Assembly (NCBI GenBank): GCA_037951165.1
Contig: JBBDHG010000054.1
Span: 2,056,501 to 2,120,500 of the forward strand
DNA: 64,000 nucleotides
Source of the DNA: Lophius americanus
Taxonomy: Eukaryota; Chordata; Actinopteri; Lophiiformes; Lophiidae
Reading direction: 5' to 3'
Numbering within the stretch: the first letter of the stretch is position 1; each line of letters opens with the position of its first letter. Made by a program: the position numbers and the translations under genes. The notes beneath the pieces were generated by a model. The model was not told the origin of the DNA. It saw only the letters and a list, made by a program, of their open reading frames with translations, and made no database searches. Shown here one piece after another: positions 12,901-26,700 of the stretch.

Positions 12901-14647
12901 ACTTGTGGAATAATCTGCTTAATCTCACAATGTTGGATAATGGAATAAATTCTCTGGACTCAGAACCTGGACATGTCTAGATAGATTGCTCAGATAGTAT
13001 AACGTCCTGCTAAGCTCTCGGTCAGAGGTAATGATGGTCGGATCAGTGCCCGTCTCGTGGAGACGCCTGACCGGATGGAAGGAGGCCGTATAGTTGTGGC
13101 TTCTTTGATCGATTCAGTTGTGCTATGGTTTCCATAACTCTGCACTAAAGTTGGGTAAATGCAGATAGAAGGAGGGCAACATTCGCAAATGGGCCATTTT
13201 TTCTAAAGTGTGGTGTACCACAGGGAGGCCGGCTCTCTGCTGATGACACTACTTAATGCGCGGTGGATGTCCAGCAGAGCAGAGGCAGAGCAGAAGCCCA
13301 GCAAATGGACTGAGTAAATTATTATCACTGGGTCTAAAGCAAGAAACTCACAATACCAGAAGGATCAACATTATGGCGCTTGCATCTAAGAGAAAGACAG
13401 TTGATCCTTAAAACTCAACCGATATAAATCTGAAATAATACTGTTCATCATCATCTCTTTCCCCATCTTCTTCAAACTGCACCACTGCAGTTCCCTAATT
13501 CCACGCATGAATCAGACTGTCTCACCATAAACTTGTTCAAAGTTTATCACACGTGTGATGACGCCAGGACAGAGTCTGTCTGAGAAATCATTTTAACATT
13601 CAACTGACTCAGCTTGTAAAAAAAACTTGCTTTAATGTGATGTCATCCTTTTTATCCTTTTCCATTGTGTCACTGCATTCAGTCGCCCTGCAGGACGCCA
13701 TCTCTTAATGTTTCACTCTTTTACTTATTCCTTTAATGATATGACTGTGATGTCATCGCCTTAATCCTTGTCCTTTGTTCTCCCTTTGCCTTATTTTTGT
13801 CCTTTATCTCACTTTCATCTTCAATTATCATTTTCATCTCTTATATTATTTTTGAATTGAAACGAGCCTGATGTGATGTTATTTATTTATTTATTTTTAT
13901 TATATTGTCTTGTCTTTAAACCATTTTAAATTGTTTTTTAAATCCGTCAAAGCCCCTTTTTGAAACAGTTGTTTTAGAATTAGTGTATTCTTATTATTCT
14001 TATCATTCATTCATTATTCGTTCAGGGTCATAGGGGAGCTGGAGCCTATCCCAGCTCGGCTGACATCAGGCGAGAGGCAGTGTACACCCAGGACGAGTCG
14101 CCAGTTCCTCTCAGAGCCGACACATAGAGACACACAACCACTCACTCACTCCTACGGGCAATTTAGTGTCACCAATTCACCTACATTGCATGTTTTTCCT
14201 GGAGGGAACCCTCTCAGACACGGGGAGAACAAGCAAACTCTACACAGAAAGGCCAGCAGAGGTGGATTTGTACCCGGTACTAACCACTGCGCCACCATCT
14301 TCCTTATTATTATTATTCTAAATAATTAGATTTCTTCAACTCAGACATTGAACTAAGAGTAAGAACAAACAAATAAACCCTTTGGACTCTGGTGACTGAG
14401 ATAAAGTGCTCTCTCCTCAGACCTGGGCCTCCGTACCTGGTAGTCAAAGTGTGTTTCTGCTCCTCCCTCTGGCCCCAGGCCCAGCTTCCCATTGGCCACC
14501 TGCTGGGTGTAGTGTCTGAGACAAACCACGCTCATGGCCAATACCAGCACGCCGCCTACGACCGCCATGGAGACCAGAGTGATGAAGGTCCCACTGGAGC
14601 CCTCAGAAAGCCTGGAGACCTGAGGAAGACCTCGGGCATCTGTCCTC

Positions 14648-14708
<61 letters not shown>

Positions 14709-17700
14709 AGTGAGAGGGTCAGAAGCAAAGAACAGATTATCATCTTAGCATTATTATCAGCATTATTATCTCAGCAAGATAATAATCTGTAAATATCTGT
14801 TGAATCACGTCAACAAATGTCCATTTATTGACGTGATCTGCTGTTGGTGAGGAGTAAACCTGAGGTTGGATCCCTGTTTTCCCAGTTTTGTGTTAGTTTT
14901 GTCTTTCATATCCTACGTTACTTTCTTCTGTTCTCATGTTTCACTTCACTCTTCCTTTCCCTTGATTTCTCTCTCCTCTTTCTGAGTGTGGGCGTTTTTC
15001 CTGACTCCTAGTTTGTCTCCTCCCTGATTGTTGAATTCAGGAGGAACGATGCGGTTTTCGTCCTGGTCCTGGAACACTGGACCCACTCTATACCCTCTCG
15101 AGGGTGCTGGAGGGGACATTGGAGTTTGCCCAACCTGTCCACATGTGCTTTGTGGATCCGGAGAAGGCTTACGACCGTGTCCCTCGGGGCATCCTTTGGG
15201 GCTCTGTTCTTAATTTTTATGGACAGAATTTCTATGCGCAGTCAAGTGGCTAGGGGTCTCGGGTTCGTTGTTCCAATTTGCAGCTTCGAATTACTCAGTG
15301 AATCTGCTGGGCTTCTCCTCTGATTCGTTGTCGAATTTGTGTATTAAGGCTGGTCGCATGAAAGTCTAATAATGTGGTTAATGACAGTTGTCAATGTTGC
15401 CATGGGGTCGGGGATCATGGATGCTCCGTGTGTGTGTGTGTGTCTGCATGTGCAGGTGCAGGTGCAGGAGATGGGGCGCCATGGCAACCAGTGAATTACT
15501 AGTTTTTATGATGATTCACTGTGTTGAACGGTTCTAGCCACTTTCCCTCTAAATATTCCACACACACACAGAGGTTTCCACACACAGAAAAACACCCACA
15601 CACGATGTCACAGCAGAGTTGGGCGGTTGAAAGAAAAGAACACCTGTGGGTGAGATAGACCTTTGTCCACACTACAATGCACACAGTGTTCATTTTGCTT
15701 ATGTTGATGGAGAATGAGTAACACATGGACTGTGACATTAAGATAAGGTCGTGTGTCGAAGATGAAAGATTTATCAATTCCCCATGAAAATCTCTTGCAA
15801 AATCAGATTAGACATTTGTTCCCAGCAAACCCAGAGAAATATTTGATGTCACCGGAGGTCACGCTTCGTCGGATTTTGCTCGGATTACCAGCTGAGAGCC
15901 AGAGAGTGAAGGAGACATTCTGAAGTTACATAAAGCTTGACCAACAATTAATAACCCCACTCCTAAATATTTTTAGTTAGTGGTTTTTTTTCTGCAATGG
16001 TGGAACAATAAAATCTGTTCAAATGTATATTTAATCTTTACACGGTGAGAAACCGTAAAGTTCTGCTCCCTGAGGGATGGGTCAAATGTAGGGAAATAAT
16101 TTCACTATGTTGTACTGTGTATGGCTGTATGTGATCAATAAAGGATTTCTTCTTCTTCTTCTTCGTCTTCATCTTCCTGGTCTGCAGTAGTTGGTATCTA
16201 CCAGTGACAGGGTGGTAGGTGCCACAGTCTCATTGGTGAATGGGATGGGTGAGAGTCTGCGTAATCTAATTCCATAGAAGAGATAATGTAGGACTAACTA
16301 CTGAAAAAGTCCAGGCTGGTTCTGATAGAAAGGTGAACGAACACTCAGTGACATCACAGAGCTGTATTGGGGGCAAAACAAAACGGGGACCTACACAGTA
16401 TTGGTTTAAATGTTATGGCTGATCAGTCAATACTGTTCTGTTTCTTTTGATGCATAGCAGCTGAAAGTGCATTTTAGAGATATGTATGTATCACCCTTGA
16501 AGATACATTAATTATTTGTCCAATGTTCAGGATTGCATTATGTACCTCTTCATTCACACAGAAATAAATTCAAAATCTCTGACGTGTCAAAGGATCCACA
16601 TGCATCAAAACTCTTGTTGAGCAGTACTTTTATCATATTTTCCATTAAAGCATAGTGTGTGAGTGTACCTCTCCCACACCCGTCTGCACGATCTTCAGGT
16701 TCGTCTCTGACTCCAAGAAGTTCTTCTCAGATACTGTTGGCATAAAAAAAAAAAAATGTATTCAATGTATTATTATGAGGAAGACACATGTTTGCTGAAA
16801 TAATAACAATAATGTAGATTTATATAGTGCCTTTCATGAGACACGAGGACTCTTTACACAAAAGGAGAACAAATAAGACATAACAACATATCTTAAAGGG
16901 GCGTGTTTGTCAGGTGAAGCTGGATGAGGGTTTGGTTGATGTAATGCCAGGGCATGGTTCGGGTGAGGGACCTGTTAGCTGAGTTGTGGACGTACTGGAG
17001 CCTGTCCAGGGCTTTGCTTGGTACCCAGGACAGGACTCCGTTGCAGTAGTCCAAGCGGGAGGTGATGAAGGCATGGATGAGGGTCCCTGCCACAGAGTCA
17101 GAAAGTGATGGCGGTAGTCTGGAAATGTTTTTGAGGTGGAAGAAGGTGGATTTGGTGATGGATTTGATGTGAGACTTGAAAGAGAGGGTAGAGTCCAGGA
17201 TAACACACAGGCTGCGGACCTCGGAGGATGGGCAGGTAGCCGTCCACGTCTAGAAGGAGATCTCCAACCGTCCGGAGCAGCGCCTTGGGGGCCACGATCA
17301 TGAGCTCTGTTTTGTTGATGCTGAGTTTAAGCAGGTTGGATGACAGACAGATTGGGATGTCGTGCAGGCAGTTGGCCAGGGGGGGAGCTGAGTGGATGGT
17401 ATGGTACTGAGGTAGAAATGGAATGTGTGTGTGTTCGGGTGTGTGTGTGATTGTGTGTGTTTTTTGCACCTCACCTGCTTTAGCAGAGACGTCTGCAGCC
17501 GTCATGTTGAGTTCATTCTGCCGGACTCGGAATGTCAGAGCGGGACCCACCACACTGGAGACACAGAGCAGCAGGGATACTCACACTGAAACATACCACT
17601 CACCCACACACGCCCAACCACACATATGTAGCGATGTTGTTACCTGATGTTGATGAAGCTGCTGGTGGTTAGGTGGATCTTATCGGCCAACAGCTCCAAC

Positions 17701-20700
17701 AGCTTCACGCCATCGTATAAACTCAGAGGACTAGGAAAGAAAAAGAAGGGTATTTGGCTCACAAACATCATGTATAATAACAAATGCCATATTTTATGTT
17801 AACTAAATTGATTGGGTGCTCACCTCTGGTTGGTGACTATGTACCCATACTCCTCTTTGGCTCCTGTTCCTACAACCAGCGGTGGTTCCTGCTCCTTCAA
17901 GACCTGCCCGGCATCAGCAGGAGCGACCTGCGGAGGCTGGGAGGCAACTGGGAGAAGGGAGCCGGTCTTGACTGGAGCTGTGGCTGGAGCTGAGGTAGAG
18001 AAGGGGGCAGTAGGAACATCAGGGGGAACAGGGACGGGCCTCTCAGGCTTACGGGACACGCTGTCTGTTTTTAAAAGTTGCATCTACAGGGAGAGAGGAG
18101 CTGTCAATAAAAGCTGTAAGTAAAAGCTTCCTGACAGATTGATGATGATGGGTGCTGATGTACCTCCTTCAGGGTGACGAGGTCTTTCTCTGGGTCTGTG
18201 TTAGGAGAGACAAATGGCATAATTTGAAACAAAATTCTCAGTTAAAACAGCTCACTCTCGTGATAGTTTACTGGTACTAGTTTACTTTCAAAATAAAAAT
18301 AGCACATAGTAGACAGGTGTGCTCCTTACATTGTCCTTGAGGGAAGACTGTCTCAGACGTTCTGAGGGGAAACCAGTATAATTAGTGAAGGAGTGTACCT
18401 GTTTTTTCCTTAGCCTGCAGCATCTGCAGGATGAGCGCCAGCTTGTAGAGCTGCTCCTGGCTAAGCTCTCTGGGGTCGACTCCATACCTCTGCAGGACTA
18501 CTGACATCCTCTGGAGCAAGCCATCTAACACAAGGGGGAAACATTAGGATTATAAAAAAACTCATTTATGTACCCTGCTCCATTTCTGCCAGGAATCAGT
18601 AGCACATGGAGATAAATCTCAGACACGTGGTCTATTTGGATGCACTTAAAGCCAGCTAACTCCATTAGAAACTGTTCAAATGCTATGGAAAGTTTCTAAA
18701 TCACTTTCAACCGTGATTTCTCACACAATAAGGGTCAATTGTTATTATTATTAGCTCGATGTATTACTGAACCCTTTAATATCCTCACATAAATTAAATA
18801 GATTAGCCCAACTAGCTCTGGTAAAGAACGCCTTAGAAAACAAATAGACCCGTTTGGCGGTATAAAGTTACACAACTACTACATAGGTAGGATTTCTCTT
18901 ATCGAATATGACTTTCTCAATAGCGAGGGGTAAACCTCCTCCTCTGCGGTGTCGGTCGACCCATAACTCATTACTCTTAAACATACATATAGCTACTGCA
19001 GTATTAAAAACAGGTTCAGTCGAGTGGTACACTTTTTTTAACGGGAAATATTAACCCAAAATGGGCTCAACCAAACATTTTACGAAAACATCAAAGGTTT
19101 ATGGTAGGTTTCAAGCCCTTAAATAATGTTATACACTAACGGAGAGGACAGAAACTGTAAAGCTTTTTATATTTTTCAAATGATTTAGAAAGAAAAATAA
19201 AATAAATGATGCTGCATTTAAATAAGGCAATATGTTCTTGGGGTTTATTTAATACCCCCTTAGATTTCATTTAAGGGTGTAACGGTACATTTATCCGAGC
19301 AGAACATCTTCGGTACGGGCCTCTGGGTTCGGCAAGCACGTGTGCTGAAAGAATGTAGCCACCGCATGTAGCGGACTTATTTGTGGACTCAAATTCCGAG
19401 GGGCAGCTATAACAGAGGACCGGATGTCCGTCAGGGCAGGCTCGTCGTCATGACGACCCCTTTCAATCAGGGGCGTAAGACCCTCCCTCGTCACTTAAGG
19501 CTGCTGGATCCGTCCTCGTTGCATCTACATCCGGTGATCCTTTTCTGTCGGGTAACAGTCCACGATATAGCGGAAAGATGTCTGACGAAGGAAAATTGTT
19601 TGTCGGCGGCCTGAGCTTCGAAACCTCCGAAGACTCTCTGTCTGCGGCTTTCGCTAAGTATGGATCCATCGAAAAAGTGGACGTGATCAGAGACAAAGAA
19701 ACCGGCAGGTCTCGAGGTTTCGGCTTTGTGAAATACGATAATCCTGACGACGCAAAAGACGCCATTGCAGCCATGGACGGCACGTCTCTGGATGGCCGGG
19801 CGATTCGCGTGGACGAAGCAGGCAAGGGCGGACGGGCCAGAGGAGGCTTCCAGTCGGCCCAACGTGGCAGCAGATTCGGCGGATCCAGGGGGAGAGGTGG
19901 CTACAGCTCCGACCGGGGATATGGCGATCGAAGCTACGGCGAGAGAAGCTATGGCAGTAGCGATCGAAGCTTCGGCGGCGGCGGTGGCGGCGGATACCGG
20001 AGTGGGGGAGGATACAACTCATCGGAGGGATACAGAGACAATAGGGGTCAGGGTGGATACGGCGACCGCTCTGGATCCTACCGTGGGCAGTATGATGGTT
20101 ATGCTTCAAACGAGTAAACGTCCCCCTGATTCAAGATCACTTGGCTGGCTGTATTTCAAAGATGCGCCCCTCGAGAAAAATGTCCACATGTTCTTGCTGA
20201 CTTTAGTTATGTAGTTCTGTTGTAGTAGCTCAAGCATGTAACCAAATGTAGCCATGAGTTTTGGTCATTCCTTAATGAATAATGTTTCAAATTATAGTTG
20301 AAGTCTCCTACCTTTCTCGATTTGATATCTTTAATTCCTCAAAGTTAATTTGCTAACCGAAAGGCACATGTGTAATCTGATTTCATTTTCCCAGTGTGGG
20401 GGATCAAAAGGCTCCCCATGTGGCTTTTCACTGCAAGGCCGCAAACATCGCCTTCGACTTTGTCCAGCACGTGTGTTGTGTTTCCTGGTAAATTTTTTTT
20501 CTCCTTGGTTTTATTTTTCAATTGCTCAGGGGGGATTTGCGCTGAATGTTTTACTATTAAAACTTAGTTTCACCGAGGCTCCTGTCTGTTCAATTTCCCA
20601 AATGAGCGAATTCCTTTCAGACTGGTGGACAAGGCCTCAGAAGTGGCCGCCGTTCACGAGTCTGCCCATTGTATCTTCTGTGCTCTGCTCAACATTTGTA

Positions 20701-23700
20701 TTTTAAATGTGCTGTACAATGGACTCATATTGTTTAAATCACCGCAAAATGTAACCTTTCCCCAAAGTGAAACCTCAACCGGGAACAGTTTTGTACTTTG
20801 TGTTCTTTGTATGATCGACTTTTTTTCTTTGTCAGTTCGGCTTCATGGAGCCTATTAAACAAAATGTGGAAAAAAAAACTTGAAGTCTACTGTGTGGGGT
20901 CATTTCATATCTTTAGTCGCAGATGAATTAAGACTTTGGTAGTACCGACGCTGTACGCCGACATTTTGAAGCTAGTGGCACATTTATTTGAAGCGGCATC
21001 AACGGGGTGTCGACGAGTTCGGGGCCATTTCAGCTTCCCGCGCCATTACAGCGTGCCGCAGCTGCTGGATAATAGTTCAAACCGCGCCAAAAAAATAACG
21101 GAAGTGCCATCGGTTATTATAAGGCAGCGGAAAATATCAAGCTTCTTTTCAAAATTACACGTCGTCCGCTTTTCATCTAGTAAGTCATACCATTCCTTAC
21201 TGCAAAAAAGAAGTGGACGAATTAATTCTGAAGACAGCATGGAAATACAAGAAATATAAGCACAAACTAGGATCGTGCAAAGGTAACAGTTGCGTTTTGC
21301 GTACACGCTATACTTCAATGTGTGCATTTTATTAAAGAGAATATATATATATATATATATATATATTGCAAGATCCTGAAATGAAACAAAACTTTTAACA
21401 CTTTTCTATAAGATGAACCTTGTGAGAGACTTTGTTGAACACTCGTAATGTTAACAGTTACATCACCACGTGTTACAATGTAATGGACCGTTATTTTTAA
21501 TTATAGGGAACGTTTATTATGATTTACTTTGTTAAACTTAAGAAAGACGCCGCCAAATTCTGTTCAGTTAAACAAAAAAAAATTGAAATAAAACATTTGA
21601 ATACTTTCTGATCCACGTTTCCACGAAACCGAAAACGTACCGAAGCGTGCTTTTTTTTGTGTACTATTACCCCACTAATTTCCTTTGAGGAGAAAGTGGG
21701 TTTGGATAAACATCTTACTGTAGGTTCTTTGACTGATTCATATTATGGTGACTTATCCCACTTTTCCTTTCCTGGAAGATTAAATTGGGAGCTGCCTACA
21801 CACAGTCTAATTAAAACAGTCACTGAAGTAGTCAAAATAAATCACAGGAAAATGTATCAACTAACGTCTCCAGTTGACTTCTATAAAAACAAAATAAGTC
21901 TAATGTGATAATAACTGTTATTACTGCAGTTCACTGGGATCTGAAAACTGCTGCTCTCCGTCGTCTTACCTAAACATGAAAGATTCAATCACCTTCTGGT
22001 GACTAACCATGGAGTGTTGTCTTTGCCCCACAGCTATCAGCTCAGCATCAGGTGAGTAATAACTTTGGTTATACAGCCTGAGGCAAGCAAATTATTTGGT
22101 AATATTTCAAAATTAATATTTTTTATGTATCTTATTTCACATTAATCGATACAAACACTGTAATTTAACTCAAAAAATCATAACTAGGATTTTGTGAAAC
22201 ATATGAACAGAGCTTTTTTTTGCTCGGGGACACTCAGGATGAGCTGAAGAATATTACTGAGGAGAGGGACGTCTACTGTGCCCCTCTTAGTCCGCTGCCT
22301 CCTAGATCCAACACTGGGCGAGCAGAAGAAAATGGATGGATGGATCTGAACGTGGCTGGATCTGAATATAAACTCCAACTGGTTCACTAACACGAATGTG
22401 GTTCGTTATTTATTGTTTGTATGTTTTTGTGTTTTGTGCACTGCATCATCTTCTTCATCATCATCATCATCTTTACATCAATGAGACTTTCCTATGTGGC
22501 CTGCTGCCTGTACAGCTTTGCACCCAACGCCAATGCCCATCACTGCAGGTGGTGAGCCCACAGCATGGATGGATGGACGGATGGACCTTCCTGGTTAAAT
22601 AAAAGTTTAATGAAACATTTAAATAAAAGATCTTAGCATCATCCAGTGCTATAATTCATGGGAGAGTAAAGGATTCTCTTGGGCTAAAATGCCCCCCCCT
22701 CCCAAATTAACAAGGCAGTAAGATATGAAAAAATAGAAATCTGCTATGTTTTTCTGGTAGAATTTGATATCTAAACATCACGAGAGAAGTTCTTATTTAT
22801 ATGATAGCTGGAAGCAAACATCTTTAGTTTATTTTGTTCTTGACTTGATGTATTTTTATTCGTTTGTCAAGTTTGCACAGAATCCTTTATAGTTCCAGAT
22901 GAAATCTGCTGGGTATTCCAGTATTTCTCTGGAATCAGTTGAATCAAGAAGGTGTCCTTCAAGATAGACACACAGAAACTTTATTAACTCCCAAAAGGGG
23001 AAATTTAGTCGTTGCAGATGCATTTGAAATATTGTTCATGCTACAAGGTGACTCAAGAGTACCTGAAAATACAGAGATCTTAATGATTTGGAAAAATATT
23101 AAATTTTTAAATGAAACCTTTCTCAGATCTCTGAAGTCTCGTTCAGGTGAATACATCACGTTTCCTTAGAGATTAAACGGATAGAAACACTATGTCACTA
23201 CATCCACAGTGTAAATGTGAAAAAAAAAAATTCTTTATGGTCCTTGGAAAGAAAAAAATAAGTTATATGTAAGTAAAGAGGTTAATTTATCTCACCATTT
23301 CCATTTCCAGACAGAGTGCTGAAGTCCAGAGGAACTTTTTTATTGTTCTGCTGTGGTTGTGGTTGTCTGCCTGCTGTACCCAGTCTCTCATCTAGGGTGT
23401 AGTCCTCCACGTAGTCCATGGGTATTTCAAGCTCCAGGTCCTCATAGTAAGGCAGATCTGTGGACAGCATTAAAGTATGATGGGTAAAGATTTAACGTCA
23501 AACTAACATCCGGCCCGCGAGACGATATCTAATTATTTATAATAACTGGCTCGCTGGTATACAGCACAAACACCACAGATACTACAAATCCCAGAAAGCA
23601 TTGCGATAGACGTCGCGTCCATCGAGAACGCCAGCAATTCTCCCTTCTCCACTGTCGTCAGATATCTGCGTTTATCCAGCCACTCTAATAAACATTCAGC

Positions 23701-26700
23701 TAATCCTTACAGAAGATCATACGGAAGGAATATAGATGAGAAAAATAAATAAATACGCTATATAATGAAGGCTCTAGGCTAGTAAGACTTAAGTGCGTAC
23801 TAGTCAATGGAACGCCCGTTTTTATGAACTGGCGGGGTGCGTTCACGTCCTCCAGCCTTCAAACGTGTCCCTGCTGTTACGTTCAAAAAACCAGAAAACA
23901 CACGAGGCTTACATTTAATGTGAAATTCACATTTAGGCTATTCATGCTCCTGACTATTTTCTTAGGAGCAGCTATTCCTTACCAGAGAAACAGATGGGAG
24001 GAGCAACAGTTTACTTTTAACGGTTTTACCGTGACAAAAGAAAGAAACAGCTAAATCAGCCCAGACATTTACCATGGGTTATTTAAAGTTCCTTTTTGTT
24101 GATATTGTTAGTTAGAAACCGTTTGATTTTAGATGTAATTTGCAACTATAAAAATATAGTTTCCTGGCTGTTGTTGGAGCCTGTGAATACAAACATTTAA
24201 TTGCAATTATTCGGTGCAATTACAATTAACAATGAGAGTAATAAAAATGTAAATAATCTATTGATCTATATGATCTATTTTGAATGTGATCTGTAATTTA
24301 ATTATTTTCGATTCTGTTGGTTAAGAATTCAATAAAATTAGCGAATTAAATAAGGATGAAATAGACGTAATACGTCAGATTAAACATGGTCCATTTGATA
24401 CCAGTTTGGCCCTCGGTGTGTTCTCCATCTTTTATTTTGGCCCCCTCTGTGATTGAGTTTGAAACCCCTGATCTAGTGTTTTGTAGGCATGATTTAGACA
24501 TAATAATATAGAGTATTTTTTTCTGTTCACCTGCAGGAGCCATGGAGGCAGACCCTCGGTGGCGATGGGACGGCTGAGTGGACGCCAGGTAGAGAGACAG
24601 GGCTTCCTGCAGCACCTGCCTGTCTCGCGCTCTCTCCCTTTGACTTGCCTGGGACCTTGAGGAGGGGCGGATGTAGCCGCCTCCTGTCCCAATGAGTGAC
24701 CTCTCTACGTCATCCTGAAACCTATGCTGGAATTAAGAATTAAACTACTAAATTGCAGTATGCAGACACGTAGGGGAAACATTTTGAGATGTCATGTGAT
24801 TTATTGAACCATGCTTGAATCGAATTTCATTCTGGAGGACCCTGCTGTGTACCTGTTGGTAGGTGTACGGGTCTATGGATCCTGTCTGCATGTGCAGTGG
24901 GGCCTGAGGAGGCTCGACGATCATGTATTCCATAAAGTCTCCACCTGGAGATGAGGACCCCGGCTTGTAGGGATAAGGGGTTTGTGGGTTGGACCTGGCA
25001 ACCGGAAGAGAGACAAAGAGAGGAGTGTGTAAGGCTGTTCCTTCCAGGTGAAATGGATGGTGACTAACCGTGCGGATATGGCACTAAACATGTCCTACTG
25101 TTCCACTCACTGAGACAGATGAGGGGAGTTTGGCTTTGAGGACTTGGTGTTGTGGGGAACCCTCTTCAGCTCCTTTGATAAAATATACTGTGTGATTTCA
25201 TCTTGCCAGGAAAGACCTGCACATAAACGCACAAACGAGGAATTAGCATAAAACCACAGAAGCAGAGAAAGATTTACTGACAACACTAATAGAGTCGTGC
25301 AGAGGCGGATCTCTAAATGAGCATACAGCTAAAGCTTTGGTTCCTGAACTCCACAGTCATTGGAGTTTTTTCTTTTTCGGAACATCAACAGGCGTTAAAT
25401 TCCTGAGTTGCAGTCTTATTTTCTTATATACCGTATATTCATATTAAACTATATTTAACCAGAATGAAAGAAATCATAGATTATATTGTAAAAACAATCA
25501 TGACGACAGGATGCAAGAGAAATTTAATTCATATGAAATTATCCAGACGCAGAAGAAAAATGTTTCCTCTAGATGTTTTGTTCACAGCTGAGTTGAATAC
25601 TGTGAGTATTCACTCTAGAAGTTTGGGCTTTGTAAAGAAATGCGGCCATCGTTGATGTCTATGATCTTACCCTGTGCCATGAGTAGTTTGAGGACTTCCT
25701 GCATCCTCTTCAAAACAGGAACTGACGCCTGGTATTTGACCATGTCCTGCTTGGAGTGAAGACACTGACCAAATAATCCATCTGGAATGAGAACACACAA
25801 ACACACACTGTGAAAATCTTTCACTTCAATTAGCCAGAACCGTCTCATGGGACCTCTGGACCTGATTCAGCGGCATAAACAGCAACAGGTTTAAAATTAA
25901 AATACAGGAAAAGCACACTTGGAAACCGCAATGACAGATGGATTGAGATACGAGTCAAAAGTTAGTGAATACTTTAAGTAGGGTAATGTTTGTGGGTAAT
26001 GTGTGTGATATGTGAGGTAACGAGAGACACAGACTGATCGCAATGCTAATTTTACCGCTACTAATAATAAACCATGCTGGAATTAGTTGCTAAAAATACA
26101 GGATTTGAAGAAATATCAATAGTGATATAAATATAATAGATAACATTAACAAGAAAACAACAAAATCCACATAAACTAATAAAGTCAATTCCATTTAGGT
26201 GCTTTGACGTCACTGCTTTTATTCATTTTGGCTCATTGGTACACTGTCATTGTTGACTGGCCCTCTTGAATATAGGTAGAAAAAGTAATGATATCCTGCT
26301 TAATATTGCTGCTGTACATAAGATGTAATACCCATGATTCTTAGCGATCCTATGCCTCACCGGCCTGCTGTAGTGAGTCATAGCTGAAGGACAGCCTACA
26401 CTGAAAATGGGCGTCATATTCCTTTATGAGGTCATTCCACCCCCGCTCTGTGAGCCGTTTCCTTTAACACCTAAGAACCCAGAACCCTTTCTACTTTATT
26501 TAAAACTCATGGGGGATAAAACATGGTAATGTCTTCAGTCTCACATGAAAATAGATCGGCTTGAAAGGTGTTTCCATTTTAAACTTAGAAACACAGCTTT
26601 CCCTTTTCTCATTTGCAATTCCACAACATAAAAGAAAACATGGAAATAGATCAATATTGATAAAACTTTGCTGTTTTATAAGAAATTTTTCAAAAAATAT

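Larger units (their letters stand above)
19272..21677. mobile_element. hAT-like element containing the cirbp retrogene
   Basis: The left end TAAGGGTGTAACGGTACA is followed by CGGTACGGGCCTCTGGGTTC. The right end, reverse-complemented, is TAGTGGGGTAATAGTACAC, preceded on the plus strand by CGTACCGAAGCGTGC. Both ends resemble the TAGGGGTGTAACGGTACAC termini, with inward GGTACGG/GGTTCGG motifs, of common fish hAT elements. The flanking 8-mers ATTTCATT (19264-19271) and ATTTCCTT (21678-21685) agree at 7 of 8 positions. Inside lie the whole cirbp transcript copy and about 0.8 kb of other sequence (20893-21600), partly CpG-rich, with no recognisable transposase. The assignment rests on end similarity and the target duplication. 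Confidence 0.55.

Noticed and set aside
14392..14748. Plus-strand open frame of 118 codons ending in Arg-Glu repeats
   Set aside because: It is the antisense of the ptprn membrane exon continued through the GA repeat.
19463..20109. Long open frames antisense and in another frame to cirbp
   Set aside because: Shadows of a GC-rich coding sequence; no domain, and the sense frame has clear RRM motifs.
20936..21259. 107-codon plus-strand frame after the cirbp copy
   Set aside because: No recognisable domain and no splice or conservation support; it lies in the CpG-rich interior of the hAT-like element and may be a non-coding remnant.
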